From assembly GCA_011317545.1 (NCBI GenBank), contig WUJK01000013.1:682001-746000 (forward strand): 64,000 bases of DNA, given 5' to 3'. Numbering within the stretch: the stretch's first letter is position 1; every line of letters begins with the position of its first letter. Both the position numbers and the translations under genes were made by a program. Shown here one piece after another: positions 1 to 11,172 of the stretch. The stretch is from Coniella vitis (lineage: Eukaryota > Ascomycota > Sordariomycetes > Diaporthales > Schizoparmaceae). The notes under the pieces are model-generated. The model searched no databases. It was not told the DNA's origin and saw only the letters and a list, made by a program, of their open reading frames with translations.

Positions 1-2564
1 CAGAGCTGCACGGCCGTGCAAGACGGCTGGCTGACGTGCGCTTCCGACACGTTGGACGTGTGGGCGTCCTCGGGGTGGATCAGCTCGCCGACGAGGGACC
101 ACTGCGCGCCCATGCGGCGCAGACACCGGTCGGCGCGGTTCAGCGACTCGGTGTAGACGGGGAAGCCCGCGGACCCGTAGAGCTCGCGGCCCATTGCGTG
201 CCACTGGGCGCCTTGGCCGGTGAAAATGAGGCCCACTGCGAGGTCCTGGATCTGGCCTTGCCCGCGGGCGGCGGTCTTTGTGGGGATGATGTTCTTGCTG
301 TTGAGGGCTTCGATGAGCTGGAAGGAGGTTACTGCTGGGATGGCGACGCGCCATCTCAACAGGGAGCGTTTGCTGAGTGTGTAGCAGAGGTTGTTGAGGA
401 GGTCGGACTGGAAGATTCTGTGGCAAGTCAGTAAACGTTCGAGTCCAACTATCCAGTCTTGGTAAAGGTTTCTTACTCTGGTCTTTGCTCGAGGTAAACC
501 ACGAGATTCGCCATGGTCGCCTCAAGCGACTGCCTGTCGTTTGCAGACAGCACAAACAACTTCCTTCTCCCCGACGAACTGCTCTCATCCAGGCTGTCGT
601 TCCTCGACGCCCTTCTGTAATGCGACGGTCGCTTGGGCGCAGAGGGAGCCTTGCCCAGCACCACATGGGCATTGGTGCCGCCAAAGCCAAAGTTGTTGAC
701 GCTGATATACTTCTTGCCCTTGGGCCACGGCCGCTGGGCCTTGGGCACAGCCAAGTTCCACTCCTTCCACGGGATCTTCTTGTTGGCCGTCTTGAAGTCG
801 TGGTTGGGCAGGATGAAGCCTCTCTCGAGCATGAGCGCCGCCTTGATCACGGCAGCGATACCCGACGCTGCTTCCAGGTGGCCAATGTTGGACTTTACAG
901 AGCCGATGAAGAGCGGGTCGCGGACGGTGCGGCCTTCGCCCAGGGCGCGAAAGATGGCGCCTGCTTCGGTGGGATCGCCGATCTTGGTGCCGGTGCCGTG
1001 GGCTTCGACAAAGGCGCACTCGCGGCGGTCGAGGTTCGCGCTGGCGTAAACCTGGTGGATGAGTCTCTCTGGAGATTATATGCGAGTAAGCGTTAGTTGA
1101 GTGGTGGTTGTCAGGGACATTCTGGGCGGGAGTGGCGGAAACGGACCTTGTGCGTCGCCGTTGGGCATCGTGATGCCCGGCGTCTTGCCGTCCTGGTTGA
1201 TACCAGTTCCGAGAACGACAGCCCTTATAGCGTCGCCGTCGTCTATTGCTTGCTGCAAAGGCTTCAACACGACAATACCACAGCCCTCGCCACGCCCAAA
1301 GCCAGTGCCGCGCTCGTCAAAGGCAATGGAGCGCCCAGAGTCCGAGAGAAGGCTAGTGACAAGTGTCAGAATTTGTTGGTTTTGGTACAGCGAGAAATAC
1401 ACAACCATGACTTACCGGCCAGTAGAAAAGGATATGAACGAGTCGGGCGCCATATTCAAGTGACATGCTCCGGTGATTGCAATGGACGACTCGCCGTTCC
1501 GGATACTCTGGCAAGCCGTGTGCAGCGCCACCAAACTCGACGAACACGCCGTGTCGAGAGTGAAACTGGGGCCGCGCAGGTCAAAGAAGTGCGAGAGCCT
1601 GTTGGACTGCATTGCATGTGCACAGCCTGTTGTTGTTGATTGTCAGTTCCAACTGTATTCACAACTGCATCTGGAATCCTGCAGCGAATAGTGTGGTATC
1701 GTTTACTGACCTGTAGACTGATACATCGGCATGGCATCCGCGTCCCTCGAGAGATGCGTCTCATACTCGGACAGACTCCCGCCAATAAAAACACCCACGT
1801 CTTTGCCCACGACAGAGTGCTTCGGAATGCCCGCGCTTTCCAGCGCCTCAAACGTGCATTCTAACAACAGCCGTTGCTGAGGGTCCACTGAAACGAAGAT
1901 AGACAGACCGATTTAGCCTCCATACAATCTTGATAAAACACCACACCAGGTTATGCAGCGCAGAAAGCCTCCGTGGTGTAGAGACTGTGGATTGGTTCGG
2001 TTCAGACTTACTCGCAATCGCTTCCTTCTCCGTCAGCGAAAAGAAGGGCGCATCGAAAAGAGCCGGATCCTCGTGCAGGAAATACGCCCCCTGCGCGTGG
2101 TATGCGCCCGTGGTCGCTGGGTTGGCGTCGTAGAAAGCCTCGTGGTTGAAGCGCTCCTTGGGCGCACCGGCTGTAAACCCACTGCGTGCCCGCGAGCACA
2201 GTTCCCAGAACTCGACGGGGTTGCTCACCCCGCCGGGCAGACGGCAGGACATGCCTACTACGGCAATGGGCTGCTGTTGTTGTTGTTGTTGTGGTGGTGG
2301 TATTGGTGAGGTTTCGTTTTGTTGTGATGGTGATGTGTGTGAAGAAGACGACGATGAGGAAGAAGGGGAAACACCTGAACCTGCATGGTGTGTGACAAAG
2401 TGCTCCTGTCCTGTGCCGGAGGAGGGGAATTCGAAAGAGAAGGCATCGGCCATCTCGCCTAGTGCTGTTGCGGGCGTCATTGTGTCTGGTATGGAGGAGT
2501 GGCCTGGGCTGGAGGGTGGTGAGGAGCTCCCACGCGAGGAAGCGCTGGAGAAGAAGGGTGCCAT
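1..2564 (-). CDS. Highly reducing type I polyketide synthase, N-terminal part (KS and start of AT)
   Basis: Iterative PKS; the window holds the first ~718 codons and the gene runs off the left edge. Exons by splice signals and phase: 2012-2564, 1711-1887, 1416-1626, 1147-1352, 477-1068, <1-417, with introns of 59-124 nt. Residues 1-98 are a Ser/Pro/Gln-rich leader with Ser and Gln runs. The ketosynthase follows (from PIAVVGMSCRLPGG) with its triad visible: Cys271 in DTACSSSL, His406 in EAHGTGT and His446 in KSNIGHLE. The linker leads to the malonyl-CoA acyltransferase, whose GQGAQWHAMG block lies at about residue 647; its catalytic Ser and all later domains (DH, MT, ER, KR, ACP) lie outside. 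The 'highly reducing' class is inferred from KS resemblance. It is divergent from an FSH1-type hydrolase and an ABC exporter, which suggests one metabolite cluster. Product unknown. Confidence 0.93.
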
Positions 2565-4206
2565 TCGATCGTGGGTTGTGGCCTTGTTGTGGTCTCCGAG
2601 TCAATGAGAAAGCACTGTGAAAGAGGTGTTGAACGGGAGAGAGAGAGAGAGAGAGAGTGAGTGAGTGAGTGAGAGAACGTGAGAAAGAGACGAGGGCGCG
2701 ATTACGTTGGAGGGCTGGTGAAGACCAAGGCAAGATCCATCCAGACAAGGAAAAGAAGGCCTCGAGCAGCGGACCGAACTGGATCACAGGTGTATTAAGA
2801 CAACATGAAGTGACAAATTCCCACCCTGGCATATCACGCCGTGGCGTCTGCGACTTGCACACCAGCTGTCGGAGGTTGCTAGCCCTGGGACAGGGTCATC
2901 GAGTCAAGCACATGCTCTCTATCATAAGGAGAATAACGGCCCCGTCCCAGAGCAGAGACCACTCGACACTGACAGCCAAGCTTATTAGCGCAGTTCCACA
3001 CCTTGGTCTGATGTTTTGAGCACAGCACTGACAGGTCGGCCGGGATCCATGTGAACGAGCCCAGGAACTGGCCAGCGAGCATGTGGTGCTGCTTGAAGCC
3101 CTGCCGAGGTTTAGGCTCTGTGGTCTCTCTCAGATCCAAAGAAAGCACTAGTCAGAGACTCGAGGGAGCAACGAAGCAAGTCGTTGAGATGGTAGACTGT
3201 CCGACTGCCAAGACTTGCGAAAACGGCAACTTTTTGTCCCTTTTGACAACAGATGAATGTGAAATACGATCCGTGGACGACTCTATCATCTAGGACGACG
3301 AGCAAGAGCAGAGACTTGTGCACTAGCTGTGCTTAGACACGCAAAAGAATGGTCAGCATGAACAACGAACGGGCCGAATTCCACCCCGGTATTCTAGATT
3401 CATGGAGGCAACATGTTGATCTGTGGCACGGCCAGATGATCCTGTATGTTCTTTTGTTTCTTTTTCTTTTCCTGGGACGCCCTCCACCCAGCTCTATCTT
3501 GCTACTGCTATTCAACCCGCAGAAAGCTACCGTGCTCTCACACTAATGAGATTGCAAGCCAGTGGTCAACGAGCTGGGGTTGTCATAGCGCGGAGATTTA
3601 GAAACAAGCCCGCCATCCGGACCGTGAGGCGCTAGCATCTCGACGTTTCACGCTTAATTCAAGGGCCGCCGTGCAAATCACTGCTCAGCGGGCTGGCAGC
3701 AGAGTGAGACAGGCAGACATCGGTCCTTGGGATGGATGATAGTCAACGGAGGCCCACCAGCCGGCTGGTCGATGCGGCCTGTGCTGTGACTGGGTGAGCC
3801 GGTGTTGGGGCGCATTGCTTGCTGTCCTTTTCCCGGCTTCCGCTGCAGATAGTAGAACTACTTGTCACTGCAACTGTGTGGTCTGATGAAAGGACGGAAG
3901 AAGGCTTGGAACTTCTCCTACGTTGTGTGTCCGATATCGTCTCGTTCCGAGGAGCCACTGCGGAGACGTGTGGCATGGCCCAGTCACTACGCAGTTGAGG
4001 TGGTACAGCAAGAAGAAAAGGCCGTTCATGTATATTGAGCTTATAATTCCTCCTGGTCTTTGGCCTGCCTGAGCCATTGCCTCATGATCTGTCTTTTGAT
4101 ATCTTCAAGCTTTTACTCTGCCGTGCAGATTGTCCTTCACTACATCTTGAATCCCACATCAACAAGCAAGTCATTTCTCTAATCCTGTAATCTTCCACAA
4201 CTCATC
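2565..4206. other. Divergent intergenic region between PKS and FSH1 hydrolase
   Basis: About 1.6 kb separates the start codons of two divergent genes, so it should hold both promoters. The short open frames here lack recognisable domains or convincing splice partners. Apart from the microsatellite next to the PKS no element stands out. Confidence 0.6.
2637..2675. repeat. GA / GTGA microsatellite upstream of the PKS
   Basis: A run of GA dinucleotides passes into GTGA tetranucleotides just upstream of the PKS start codon. It probably lies in the promoter or 5' UTR and is expected to vary in length between isolates. Confidence 0.9.
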
Positions 4207-5272
4207 ATGAAGTTCCTTTGCTTGAACGGAGCATACGGCAGTGCCGATGTAAGTCAACCACCATCTTCTTGGAGTCTAATGAGCATCGCAGCTGACATGT
4301 TGCACAGAAATTCCAAGTCCAACTAGGTACTTGCCCCCCTCCTCGGCAAGCACACAACAGTGCAGCCATATCACTAACCTCAACACCATCACAGCTCCCT
4401 TATTAAAAGAGCTCATGGACGTACGCGACGGCCAAGTCTCCACCTTCTACTTTGCCAACGGTCCCTGCAAAGCCGTCCCGCCCCCCGGCTTCGAAGACTA
4501 CTTCGGGCCCGCACCACACTTCCGCTTCATTGAGCCAGACGTCGCCTCCAGCTCCGGCTGCGCAGACGACGTGCTCTCGCGGATCCGCGACTTTCCGCAG
4601 TGCGCAACGGCAGAAGACACCATGCGTGAGCTCCTGCGAGGGGAGCAGGATTCCGACGAGTACGAGTCCTCCGAGACGGACGACTCGGACTGTAGCACGG
4701 CGGGAGGCGGCCGCGCGCCCGTGGCCTCGGCACACAGGTCCACCAACAACGCCATCAAGTACATCCTCAACATTGTCAAGAAGCACGGTCCCTTCGATGC
4801 CGTGATTGGGTACTCGGAGGGGGCGACCATTGCCGCTACGATGCTGCTCTACCAGCAGCGGCAGCAGAGAAGATGGGGGACCAAGCCGCTGTTCAAGTAT
4901 GGTATTTTCTTTGCTGGGTGGCCGCCGCTGGATCCCAAGACGCACGATATCGTGCTGGCAGATGAGAGTGACGAGCGGATAGAAACGAGAACGCTGCATA
5001 TTGGTGAGTTTCTCCGCAGGTGTCCAAAAAAAAAAAAAAAAAAATCGATGCGTGAGACTTTGCTGACACGGGGTGGTTGGTATTCAGTTGGGTCTCTTGA
5101 CCCGTACATTGACGGTTCGATGGCTCTCTTCAACGTCTGCGATATGGACTCTGCAGTCTTGTTCGACCACGCAAAAGGGCACACGTTGCCCCGTGACAAG
5201 GAGACTATCAGGGAGCTGGTCGATGTGATTTGCGACACGGTGGCGGAGATGCGGGAGGAGGGTGAATATTAG
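4207..5272 (+). CDS. FSH1-type serine hydrolase (LovG-like candidate polyketide off-loading enzyme)
   Basis: An alpha/beta-hydrolase of the fungal FSH1 family, 284 residues from four exons: 4207-4248, 4308-4326, 4395-5003, 5088-5272. The first exon encodes MKFLCLNGAYGSAD, the usual FSH1 start, and the second is a 19-nt microexon. The nucleophile elbow is GYSEG near residue 161; Asp228 (SLDPYID) and His255 (KGHTLPRD) complete a catalytic triad. An acidic Asp/Glu/Ser stretch at about residues 105-125 looks like a surface insertion. Intron 3 (5004-5087) contains a 19-base A run. FSH1 enzymes next to reducing PKSs, such as LovG, can hydrolyse the finished chain from the ACP; that role here is inferred from the divergent PKS alone. 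A general esterase is the alternative. Confidence 0.9.
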
Positions 5273-6317
5273 ATTTCCATTTTGTTTGCCTTTGTTTTCT
5301 TTTTCTTACTCGTTAGATACCACATCCGCGCCGCTGTGCTGGGCATAGACGTGCAGCCTTACTTCTTGTATGAACATTTAGAATTTAATAATGAACATGA
5401 TTCTGCAAAGTTACCCCGGTTGTGGCTTTCACTTCTGTTGGTGACTATAGAGTGAGTGCTACGTGAACTTGATGCGACCAAACAGCCTCTCTCTGACCAT
5501 GGGACCAGGTCCAAACACCAGACAACCACGCGAGGATAACAAGCCTGCAATGAGAAGACCATGATACAGCATTCTCCTCCGCATATTCGCTGGCTAGAAT
5601 CTGTAACAAATTCACGATCGCCGCATGGATTTCCACTTCTGCTCAAGAGGGTCCAGATGCCAGATCGCGCGTACTTGGGAAACCAAGGGAAAAAAAGCAC
5701 TGGGTGGCACGTTTCAAATCCCTCCCAGGCCGCATTGACCAGCCTTGACTGTTTCAACACAGCTTTTGAAAATCGTCCCGTCACCGGTCCGCACGGCCGA
5801 GAGCGAAATGAAACAGCCATGCTGGTGTTAAGTCGGTCTAGGGCTCACAACATTGCGCAGGAGGCGAGGCGACACCGGAATACAAGGCCGTCCCAGCGTA
5901 TAATGGTGTCCTCAGACAGTGCTTGGACGCGGGGCGCCAGAGAGCCTAGCGGCAGTGTCCTTGACTCGGAAATACGATCCAAGTGAGGAACAGACACACC
6001 TCCATCGTACCGTGGCCCAAGTGAAATGAATTGTGGCGTTGGAGGGGCGAACCAAGAGCCGCATGGGCATTATCTCTATGGACACAGGATCTGGTGTAAG
6101 GGCTACCTGTTCTGCTACCTGGCTGCTGTTGAGGAACTGCCAGCCTGTGGCTGCTTCGCCTCCAAGGTAAACCTACAGTAGCCTGCTTGGATATCGCATG
6201 CACATGCAGACTTCTCGTGCCGTGACTGAAGTGTGAGGTTATTGGTTATGCTATTGGTCAGAGACAGCAAGAAACATTGAAACACTCGAGGTTGAATGAA
6301 ATGATCGTTCAGCAACA
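5273..6317. other. Intergenic region, no gene seen
   Basis: About 1 kb between two plus-strand genes. It should contain the hydrolase 3' end and the transporter promoter. The open frames are short and unlike any family recognised here. Confidence 0.6.
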
Positions 6318-9300
6318 ATGTCTGCTGCAGTCGAGGACAATCGCGAAGCTAGCGGGCTCGGCTTTGCTGCCCAAAAGGCCGCAACCATTTCCAGTTTCAT
6401 AGTAAGTCTACTCACTCACTGTTTCATTGGTTTTTCTGAATACTTGATCTTGTGCTGATGATGGTTTGGCGTAGAAAATATTCGCATATGCGTCGCCCAG
6501 CGACAAATGTCTGGTGGCGGCCTCGTGCCTCGCCGCCTTCGGCTCCGGGCTGATCATGCCCGTCATGTACATCCTGTTTGGTGAGGCTGATCCATTTCGA
6601 AATCCAAGTCTCCATCTTCATGCTGTCAAGCACACGATACTCATGAGTCTCACTCAACAGGGCGGCTTACAGGGGACTTCACTGGCTTCTTCGAGCAGGG
6701 CTCCCAAGAAAGTGAAGGTGACTTTTTGCGTATCGTCAATGAAACCGTGTATGTCCAGAATGCAGTTCATATATTGATACAGATATCCATGACTGATGGG
6801 CAGTGTACACTGACACGCGGCTTGCTTCTCGCTATATCAGATCACAAATTGCCCTTGTCTTCGTGGCTAAACTAGGTCTGACCTACGGAGCAAATGTGCG
6901 TCTCTACCATACACAGGCAGGACAAACCCCCAAGCTAACAAGTGGCAGCTCGGCCTACGGATCACAAGCCTCCGTATCTCAGCGACCGTCCGAACAGCCT
7001 ACCTCAGCTCCCTCTTTGCCCTTCCCATCTCGACCCTCGACATGCTCCCCACCGGCCAGACAGCCGCCATCATCACGACCGTGGCCAACAACCTCCAGCT
7101 GGGCATCTCCGAGAAACTCGGCGACATCTTCTCGGGCGCGTCCATGATACTGGGCAGTCTCGCTGTTGCGCTCACGTGTGACTGGATGCTGACCCTCGTG
7201 ACAAGCCTGGGCTTCATCTTCATAGCAGTGATTTACACCACGGTGACGCCGCAGATTAGCGGCGTCGTGGCCGCGGTGATGGAGCGGGATATCCATGCGA
7301 GTACTGTTGCGGCCGAGTGCTTTCACCCCGGGGCTGCGCGGATATTGGCTGCCTTTGGGGCTGGCGAGAAGCTTGTGGCGCGGTATGCGGCTGCTGTGGA
7401 TGAGGGTCGGCGGAAGGGGGAGGGGATGGGGAGATTGGTTGCGCTGCAGAATGGACTTAGTAAGTTTCTGATGTTCCAGGTGAAAGAATTGGGCCGTGAC
7501 TGGCAGTGTGCTAACATTTGTTGAGTCAATTTTGCTGTATATGCGTAAGTCAAGGGTGATGGTGTTGCCAACTTCATTCAAGCCGAACTGATGTGAATGG
7601 CACGACAGGACCTTTGCGGTTGCGTTCTGGACCGCCTTTCAGATGTACAGGCTCCTCGAGATCACCAGTCCCGAGCCTCTTATAATGTAAGTGTCACCAA
7701 TACTCGCCGAAATCTGTTGCCAGTCGAGCTGACGACACGCCACTCAACTACTAGAGTACTGTTATCCACCATCCAGATGGCCTCATCACTCGGCCAGCTG
7801 TCAACACCCATCACAGCAGCATTCCAAGCCGTCGAAGCCATGGCCGTCTTCAACACCATAATCCACTTTCCCAAACCAGTCCACGGCACTGTCAAGGACG
7901 CCAACGCCCGTGGTGCGATCATCCTGCAGAATGTCAATTTCGTGTACCCTACAAGGCCGGACGTCAAGGTGCTTGATAACCTGAGCGTGGTGTTTCCTGC
8001 TGGCATGGTCACGGCCATAGTCGGTCCGTCAGGTTCTGGCAAGTCTACTATAGTTTCCATCATTGAGCGGTGGTATGAATTTGACGGCGATCCTGTCACC
8101 AATCCTCTTGTAAGTGCAAAAAAGCATATACTTTGCTATTAGATGATTAGAACCACTTTTCGGCAAATCTGTAGTTGACTGTGTGCTGACACAATCAAGG
8201 TCTTTTGGTGCAGAAACGGACTCATCGCCGTCTCGGACACAAAACTGAGCGACCTTGATCCCAAGTGGTGGAGGAGCCAGATCGGGCTCGTCCAGCAAGA
8301 CAGCGTCCTCTTCAACACGTCCATCTACAAGAACATTGAGTTTGGCCTCGTAGGAACGCAGTGGGAGCACGCACCGGATACACTCAAGGCGCAGCTGATT
8401 CACGATGCTTGCAGGGATGCTTTTGCCGATGAGTTCATTTCTCGTCTGCCCGAGGTATGTGGTGGGATTATATTGGCCCACTTGACACTTTCTTGGTAGC
8501 CCAGGCAGATTGAGGCCATGAATTACGGACACTAATTCTATTGACAAACAATCAGGGCTACGACACAACAGTAGGCCAAACAGGCCTGAAGCTCTCTGGC
8601 GGCCAGCGGCAGCGCCTCGCTATCGCCCGCGCCATTGTCAAGCAGCCCAGCATCCTTATTCTCGACGAGGCAACGTCGGCCATTGACGTTCGCAGTGAAC
8701 AGATGGTGCAAGCTGCACTCGACAGAGCCAGCCAGGGCCGAACGACAATTGTGATTGCGCATCGGCTGAGCACCATCAAAAAGGCAGACAAGATTGTCGT
8801 CCTGCGGAAAGGACAAGTCGTGCAGCAGGGGACGCATGCGAGTCTGATGGCTGAGACTGAGGGTGTATATGCCCGCTTGGTGTCTGCGCAGAGGCTGAAT
8901 ACGGAGACCGATGGTGCGAAGGTGGAGGAAGAGGAGATTGATCTCGCAGGTCCAAGACTCAATGATGTTGATATCAGGCAGGAATCTGGCAAGGGCACAG
9001 CCCAGGACCAGTCTGACGAAAAGTCCACAGCCCTCCTTGCCGGAAAGAACTTGGACGAAGAAGACGACGTCGATATCCGCGAAGGCCGCGTTCAGGTCAT
9101 TGGCGCACCGAGCATCGCCTTGCCGACTTTCTGGTCCAAAGCCCGCGCCATCCTCTCCGAACAGTCCAGCCATTGGAAGCTATACGTCGTCATGGTCCTC
9201 GGTGCTCTAGCGACAGGTTCCTCGACGCCTCTGCAAGCCTACCTGTTCGCCATGCTGCTCTCCCTCTTTTCCACCTGGGATGCCATCCTCTTCCCCATGT

Positions 9301-11172
9301 CCGTCAACTTCTGGATCCTCATGATGGCCTTCCTCGCGCTGGCTGTGGGAGCAGGCCACGCCGCGCTCGGCTGGTCCACGACAACCCTCGGCTTCGCCAT
9401 CTCCCGCACCTACCGCAAAGAATACTTCTCCAACATCCTGCACAAGCCGGCCGCCTTTTTCGACAACGACAAGGACAACTCCGCCGGCGCACTGACGAGC
9501 CGCCTGGCCAGCGACCCGATGCAGCTCCAGGACCTCGTGGGCATCCACATGGCCTCCCTCGCGACCTCGACAACGACGCTCGTGGGCTGCGTGGCGGTGA
9601 GCCTCGCCTTTGGCTGGAAACTGACCCTCGTCGCGCTCGCCACCACCCTCCCCGTGATCCTCGTCGCCGTCATCTACCGCATGCGCTACGAGATGGAGCT
9701 CGACAAGCGCAGCACCGCCGTCTTTGCCGAAAGCGCGCGCTTCGCAGCCGAGAACATCGCCGCCATGCGGACCGTCGTGAGCCTCACCCTCGAGGACGAC
9801 ATTTGCGCGCGCTACGCGACGGTGTTGCGCCAGCACACGGCGGACGCAACGAGTTTGCGCGCGGGCGGCCAGGCGCAGTTGTCTGTGCTGTTGTTTGCCG
9901 TCAGCGATAGCGTGTCGCTGCTGTGCATGGCGTTTGTGCTGTGGTATGGCGCGCAGCTGATGGGCGGGGGCGAGTACACGCCCTTTCAGTACATGGTTGT
10001 GTATATTGCTGTGCTGCAAGGCGGGATGAGCGCGGGCCAGTGGCTGAGTCTGAGCCCGAATATTTCGAATGCAGTTATGGCTGTGGACCGGATGCTGGCT
10101 GCTCGGCAAGGCCAAGGGGAGGATGAGGAGGAGGACCTAGAGCGGGTTGTTTTTGATAGTGACCGTGGGCGGCTGCTTGACGCAGCGACGACAGACACAA
10201 GCGAGAAAGAGGGGGCGGGCGGGCTTGAGATTGAGTTTCGCCATGTCTGCTTCCAGTATCCCACGCGACCTGTCCAAGTCCTCGAGGGTTTCAACCTCAA
10301 GATAGAAAAGGGCAGTTTTGTTGCCATTGTGGGGCCCTCTGGGTCCGGCAAGTCGACGGTGATCTCGCTGATGGAGAGATTCTACACGCCACAACGGGGC
10401 CAGGTACTGGTGAATGGCGTGGAGCTCGCCAGTCTGGACCTGGAAGCATACCGACGGGGCATCTCGCTCGTTTCCCAGGAACCGAACCTCTTTAGCGGCA
10501 CGATCCGGGAGAATATTGCCCTGGGATTGGACCCTCAGGACGATGGCGACGACCAAGAACAGACCATCCACCAAGCAGCTAGTAGTGCTGGCATCCACGA
10601 CTTTATCGTCTCGCTGCCCTTGGGTTACGATACGCCCATTGGTGCCGGAGGGCTTGCTCTCTCGGGCGGGCAAAAGCAGCGTATTTCGCTTGCGCGCGCG
10701 CTGGCTCGCAGAACGGGCTTGCTGCTCCTGGACGAGGCCACGAGTAGCCTGGACAGTGAGACGGAAGCGCGCGTACAGGCTGCCTTGGCGGCCACCAGGA
10801 AGGATCGCGGCAGTCGGACCATGGTGGTCGTGGCGCATCGGCTTGCGACAGTGCGAGATGCAGATGTGATTTATGTGCTCGGTGATAATCACAGTAGCAT
10901 CGCCAACAGCAGCAGCGGCAGCAACAATATTTGTGAATACGGCACACACGCCACGCTCTTGGCCAAGAGAGGTATCTACTTTAGCATGGTAAGTCCGTTC
11001 CTGTGCTTCCAGCATCGATGCGTGATAAACAGGACGTATCTGGGTGATTTGGGTCTCACACCTGCCACATCCCATCCGTACCCTATCCTGAGTCTTTTTC
11101 CCAGCAAATATATGCTAACAGTGATCTGAACGTTGTGAATAGTGCCAAGCGCAAACCATGGACCAAGGTTGA
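6318..11172 (+). CDS. ABCB-type (MDR/Pmd1-like) full-length ABC exporter
   Basis: A full transporter, TMD1-NBD1-TMD2-NBD2, of 1335 residues, normal for fungal ABCB pumps of the plasma membrane. Exons: 6318-6401, 6475-6580, 6673-6748, 6841-6895, 6943-7459, 7526-7544 (19-nt microexon), 7609-7686, 7755-8109, 8200-8454, 8556-10988, 11143-11172. NBD1 has Walker A GPSGSGKST (~402), signature LSGGQ (~528) and Walker B ILILDEATS (~548). NBD2 has a second GPSGSGKST (~1108), LSGGQKQ and LLLLDEATS, so both ATP sites look complete. The last exon adds CQAQTMDQG after a 154-nt intron. Exon 3 to 4 was set by the ctgac branch point and tatatcag acceptor ending at 6840, which restore the frame. The gene sits beside the PKS and hydrolase, so export of, or self-protection against, their product is a reasonable inference. 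Confidence 0.93.

Noticed and set aside
9207..10115. 302-codon minus-strand frame rich in His/Arg/Gly
   Set aside because: Shadow of the second half of the ABC transporter.
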